Positions 63,184 to 64,000 of a stretch of 64,000 nt of DNA are shown here, piece after piece (position 1 is the stretch's first letter; each line of letters begins with the position of its first letter). The notes under the pieces are model-generated. The model was not told the origin of the DNA, searched no databases, and worked only from the letters and a program-made list of their open reading frames with translations. The stretch is from Geothrix sp. SG200. Lineage in GTDB: Bacteria > Acidobacteriota > Holophagae > Holophagales > Holophagaceae. The position numbers were made by a program, and so were the translations under genes. Location of the stretch: contig NZ_JAKZFR010000001.1 of assembly GCF_022808935.1 (NCBI RefSeq), positions 620,001 to 684,000 on the forward strand. The letters run 5' to 3'.

Positions 63184-63912
63184 TTAGCTCTGGCTCTCGC
63201 GGCGGATGAACTCGTCGATCATCTGGGAAGCCGCGTTGTTGATGTTGGTGACGACGACATCCTGCTTGTTGGTCAGCAGGTTGTAGATCCACACGGCCGG
63301 GATGGCGACGAACAGGCCGAGGGCGGTGGTGGCCAGGGCCTCACCGATGGAGCCGGCCAGGGCGTTGATGTCGCCGGCGCCCTTGGTCTTCAGGTCGGAG
63401 AAGACCTTGATGATGCCGATCACGGTGCCGAGCAGGCCGATGAAGGGGGCGAGGGCGCCGATGGTGCCCAGGCCGCTCATGCCCTTCTTGAGGAGCTCGA
63501 CCACTTCGGCGGTGCCGCGCTGGATGGCGCGCTCCACGGGCTGGATGGCATCGTGGTTGGGATTCATGGTCTTGAGCTGCTTCTCGTACTGGAAGATGTC
63601 CAGGCCGTGCTTCAGCACCAGGGCGATGTGGCTCTTGTTGTGGGTGGTGGCGGCGCGCTTGGCGGCTTCGAAGTCGCCGCGGCGGAGCGTGTCCATGAAG
63701 AGCTTCAGGAACTTGTCAGAGGCCTGCTTGCTCTGCGCGTAGGTCACGAAGCGCTCGATGGCCACGTAGATCTGGTAGGCCATCAGGATGAAGAGGACGG
63801 AGATGATGAACTTGTTGGCGATGGAGGCCGAACGCCAGATCTCGGCGGCGGAGAAGCTGTCGTGGCCGCCTTCGGCAAGACCGAGCATCAGGGGGGTGGT
63901 GAACAGGTTCAT
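63184..63912 (-). CDS. exbB: ExbB/TolQ/MotA-family proton channel protein
   Basis: A 242-residue membrane protein with three spans: ANKFIISVLFILMAYQIYVA (about residues 32-51), IGALAPFIGLLGTVIGIIKV (about 150-170) and the third around ALGLFVAIPAVWIYNLL. The SGLGTIGALAPFIGLLGTVI motif and the following Thr-rich third helix (ALATTALGLFVA) are the hallmarks of ExbB/TolQ. Forms the proton channel of the ExbB-ExbD-TonB complex. First of three genes here on the reverse strand, with the end of a TonB-like gene 50 bp upstream. Confidence 0.93.
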   Translation of the reverse strand: MNLFTTPLMLGLAEGGHDSFSAAEIWRSASIANKFIISVLFILMAYQIYVAIERFVTYAQSKQASDKFLKLFMDTLRRGDFEAAKRAATTHNKSHIALVLKHGLDIFQYEKQLKTMNPNHDAIQPVERAIQRGTAEVVELLKKGMSGLGTIGALAPFIGLLGTVIGIIKVFSDLKTKGAGDINALAGSIGEALATTALGLFVAIPAVWIYNLLTNKQDVVVTNINNAASQMIDEFIRRESQS

Positions 63913-63963
63913 GAGGTTTCCTTATGGAATGGAGAGAGGATTGGACGTGGGAAGGTGCGCAGG

Positions 63964-64000
63964 CTACCGGAGCCGGAACGGCATGGTGAGCTTGAATCGC
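63964..64000 (-). CDS. 3' end of a probable tonB gene (truncated by window)
   Basis: Only the last eleven codons lie in the window: RFKLTMPFRLR then TAG. The alternation of basic and hydrophobic residues fits the final beta strand of a TonB C-terminal domain, and the position directly ahead of exbB-exbD-exbD on the same strand fits an energy transducer. Too little sequence for certainty. Confidence 0.35.
   Translation of the reverse strand, partial: RFKLTMPFRLR

Overview
The window joins a horizontally acquired element (left edge to about 13.2 kb) to ordinary chromosome of a GC-rich, diderm bacterium. The chromosomal genes have strongly G/C-biased third codon positions. The diderm envelope is shown by a TonB/ExbB/ExbD system, a probable outer-membrane barrel and an S13 carboxypeptidase. 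Eukaryote-like Ser/Thr kinase signalling, a large glycogen locus and the general protein style suggest Acidobacteriota, most likely a Holophagae/Geothrix-like organism. That assignment is inference, because no rRNA or other marker gene is present.

Region 1 (1-13.2 kb) starts with a P4-type tyrosine integrase cut by the window edge. A tightly packed, mostly overlapping forward gene train follows: an AlpA-like HTH protein, a replisome-organiser-like protein, a DnaC-like helicase loader, a zinc-ribbon protein, a terminase-small-subunit-like HTH protein, a scaffold-like protein and a large all-helical protein resembling phage ejection proteins. Then come small unknowns, an SRAP-domain protein, and an Abi_2/HEPN abortive-infection protein in an AT-richer stretch. 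The region ends at the 3' end of a tRNA-Ser(CGA) gene, next to paired short repeats. No capsid, portal, large terminase or tail genes are visible, so the element looks like a phage satellite or a reduced prophage.

Region 2 (13.3-22 kb) holds a DoxX plus di-haem cytochrome c operon divergent from a SufR-like regulator, with an operator-like palindrome between them. After it come a DUF2891 protein and a three-gene envelope operon (secreted alanine-rich protein, probable barrel, PKD/IPT protein).

Region 3 (22-34 kb) holds tadA divergent from carA-carB, whose leader contains a strong intrinsic terminator. It continues with a CoA-binding protein, a zeta-like kinase overlapped by a second ORF, a FabD-like protein, a GAF/HD-GYP protein, a prepilin-like protein, a PBP4-type carboxypeptidase and an EamA transporter. 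The stop codon of the EamA gene lies in a duplicated 3' fragment of the neighbouring ABC ATPase gene.

Region 4 (34-53.3 kb) holds an ABC importer (ATPase with AAA-associated C-terminus, fused double permease), a large Ser/Thr kinase, a MoxR ATPase and a complete glycogen locus. A fused debranching enzyme, glgB and glgP run forward and converge on glgC-glgA running in reverse. Together they cover ADP-glucose formation, chain elongation, branching, phosphorolysis and debranching.

Region 5 (53.3-64 kb) holds a fadA-fadN beta-oxidation operon behind two operator-like palindromes, an EF-G-like GTPase, a PDZ/radical-SAM-like DUF512 protein, a second EamA transporter and an exbB-exbD-exbD operon following a truncated TonB-like gene. 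Several gaps between chromosomal genes hold dispersed inverted repeats of the same general design.
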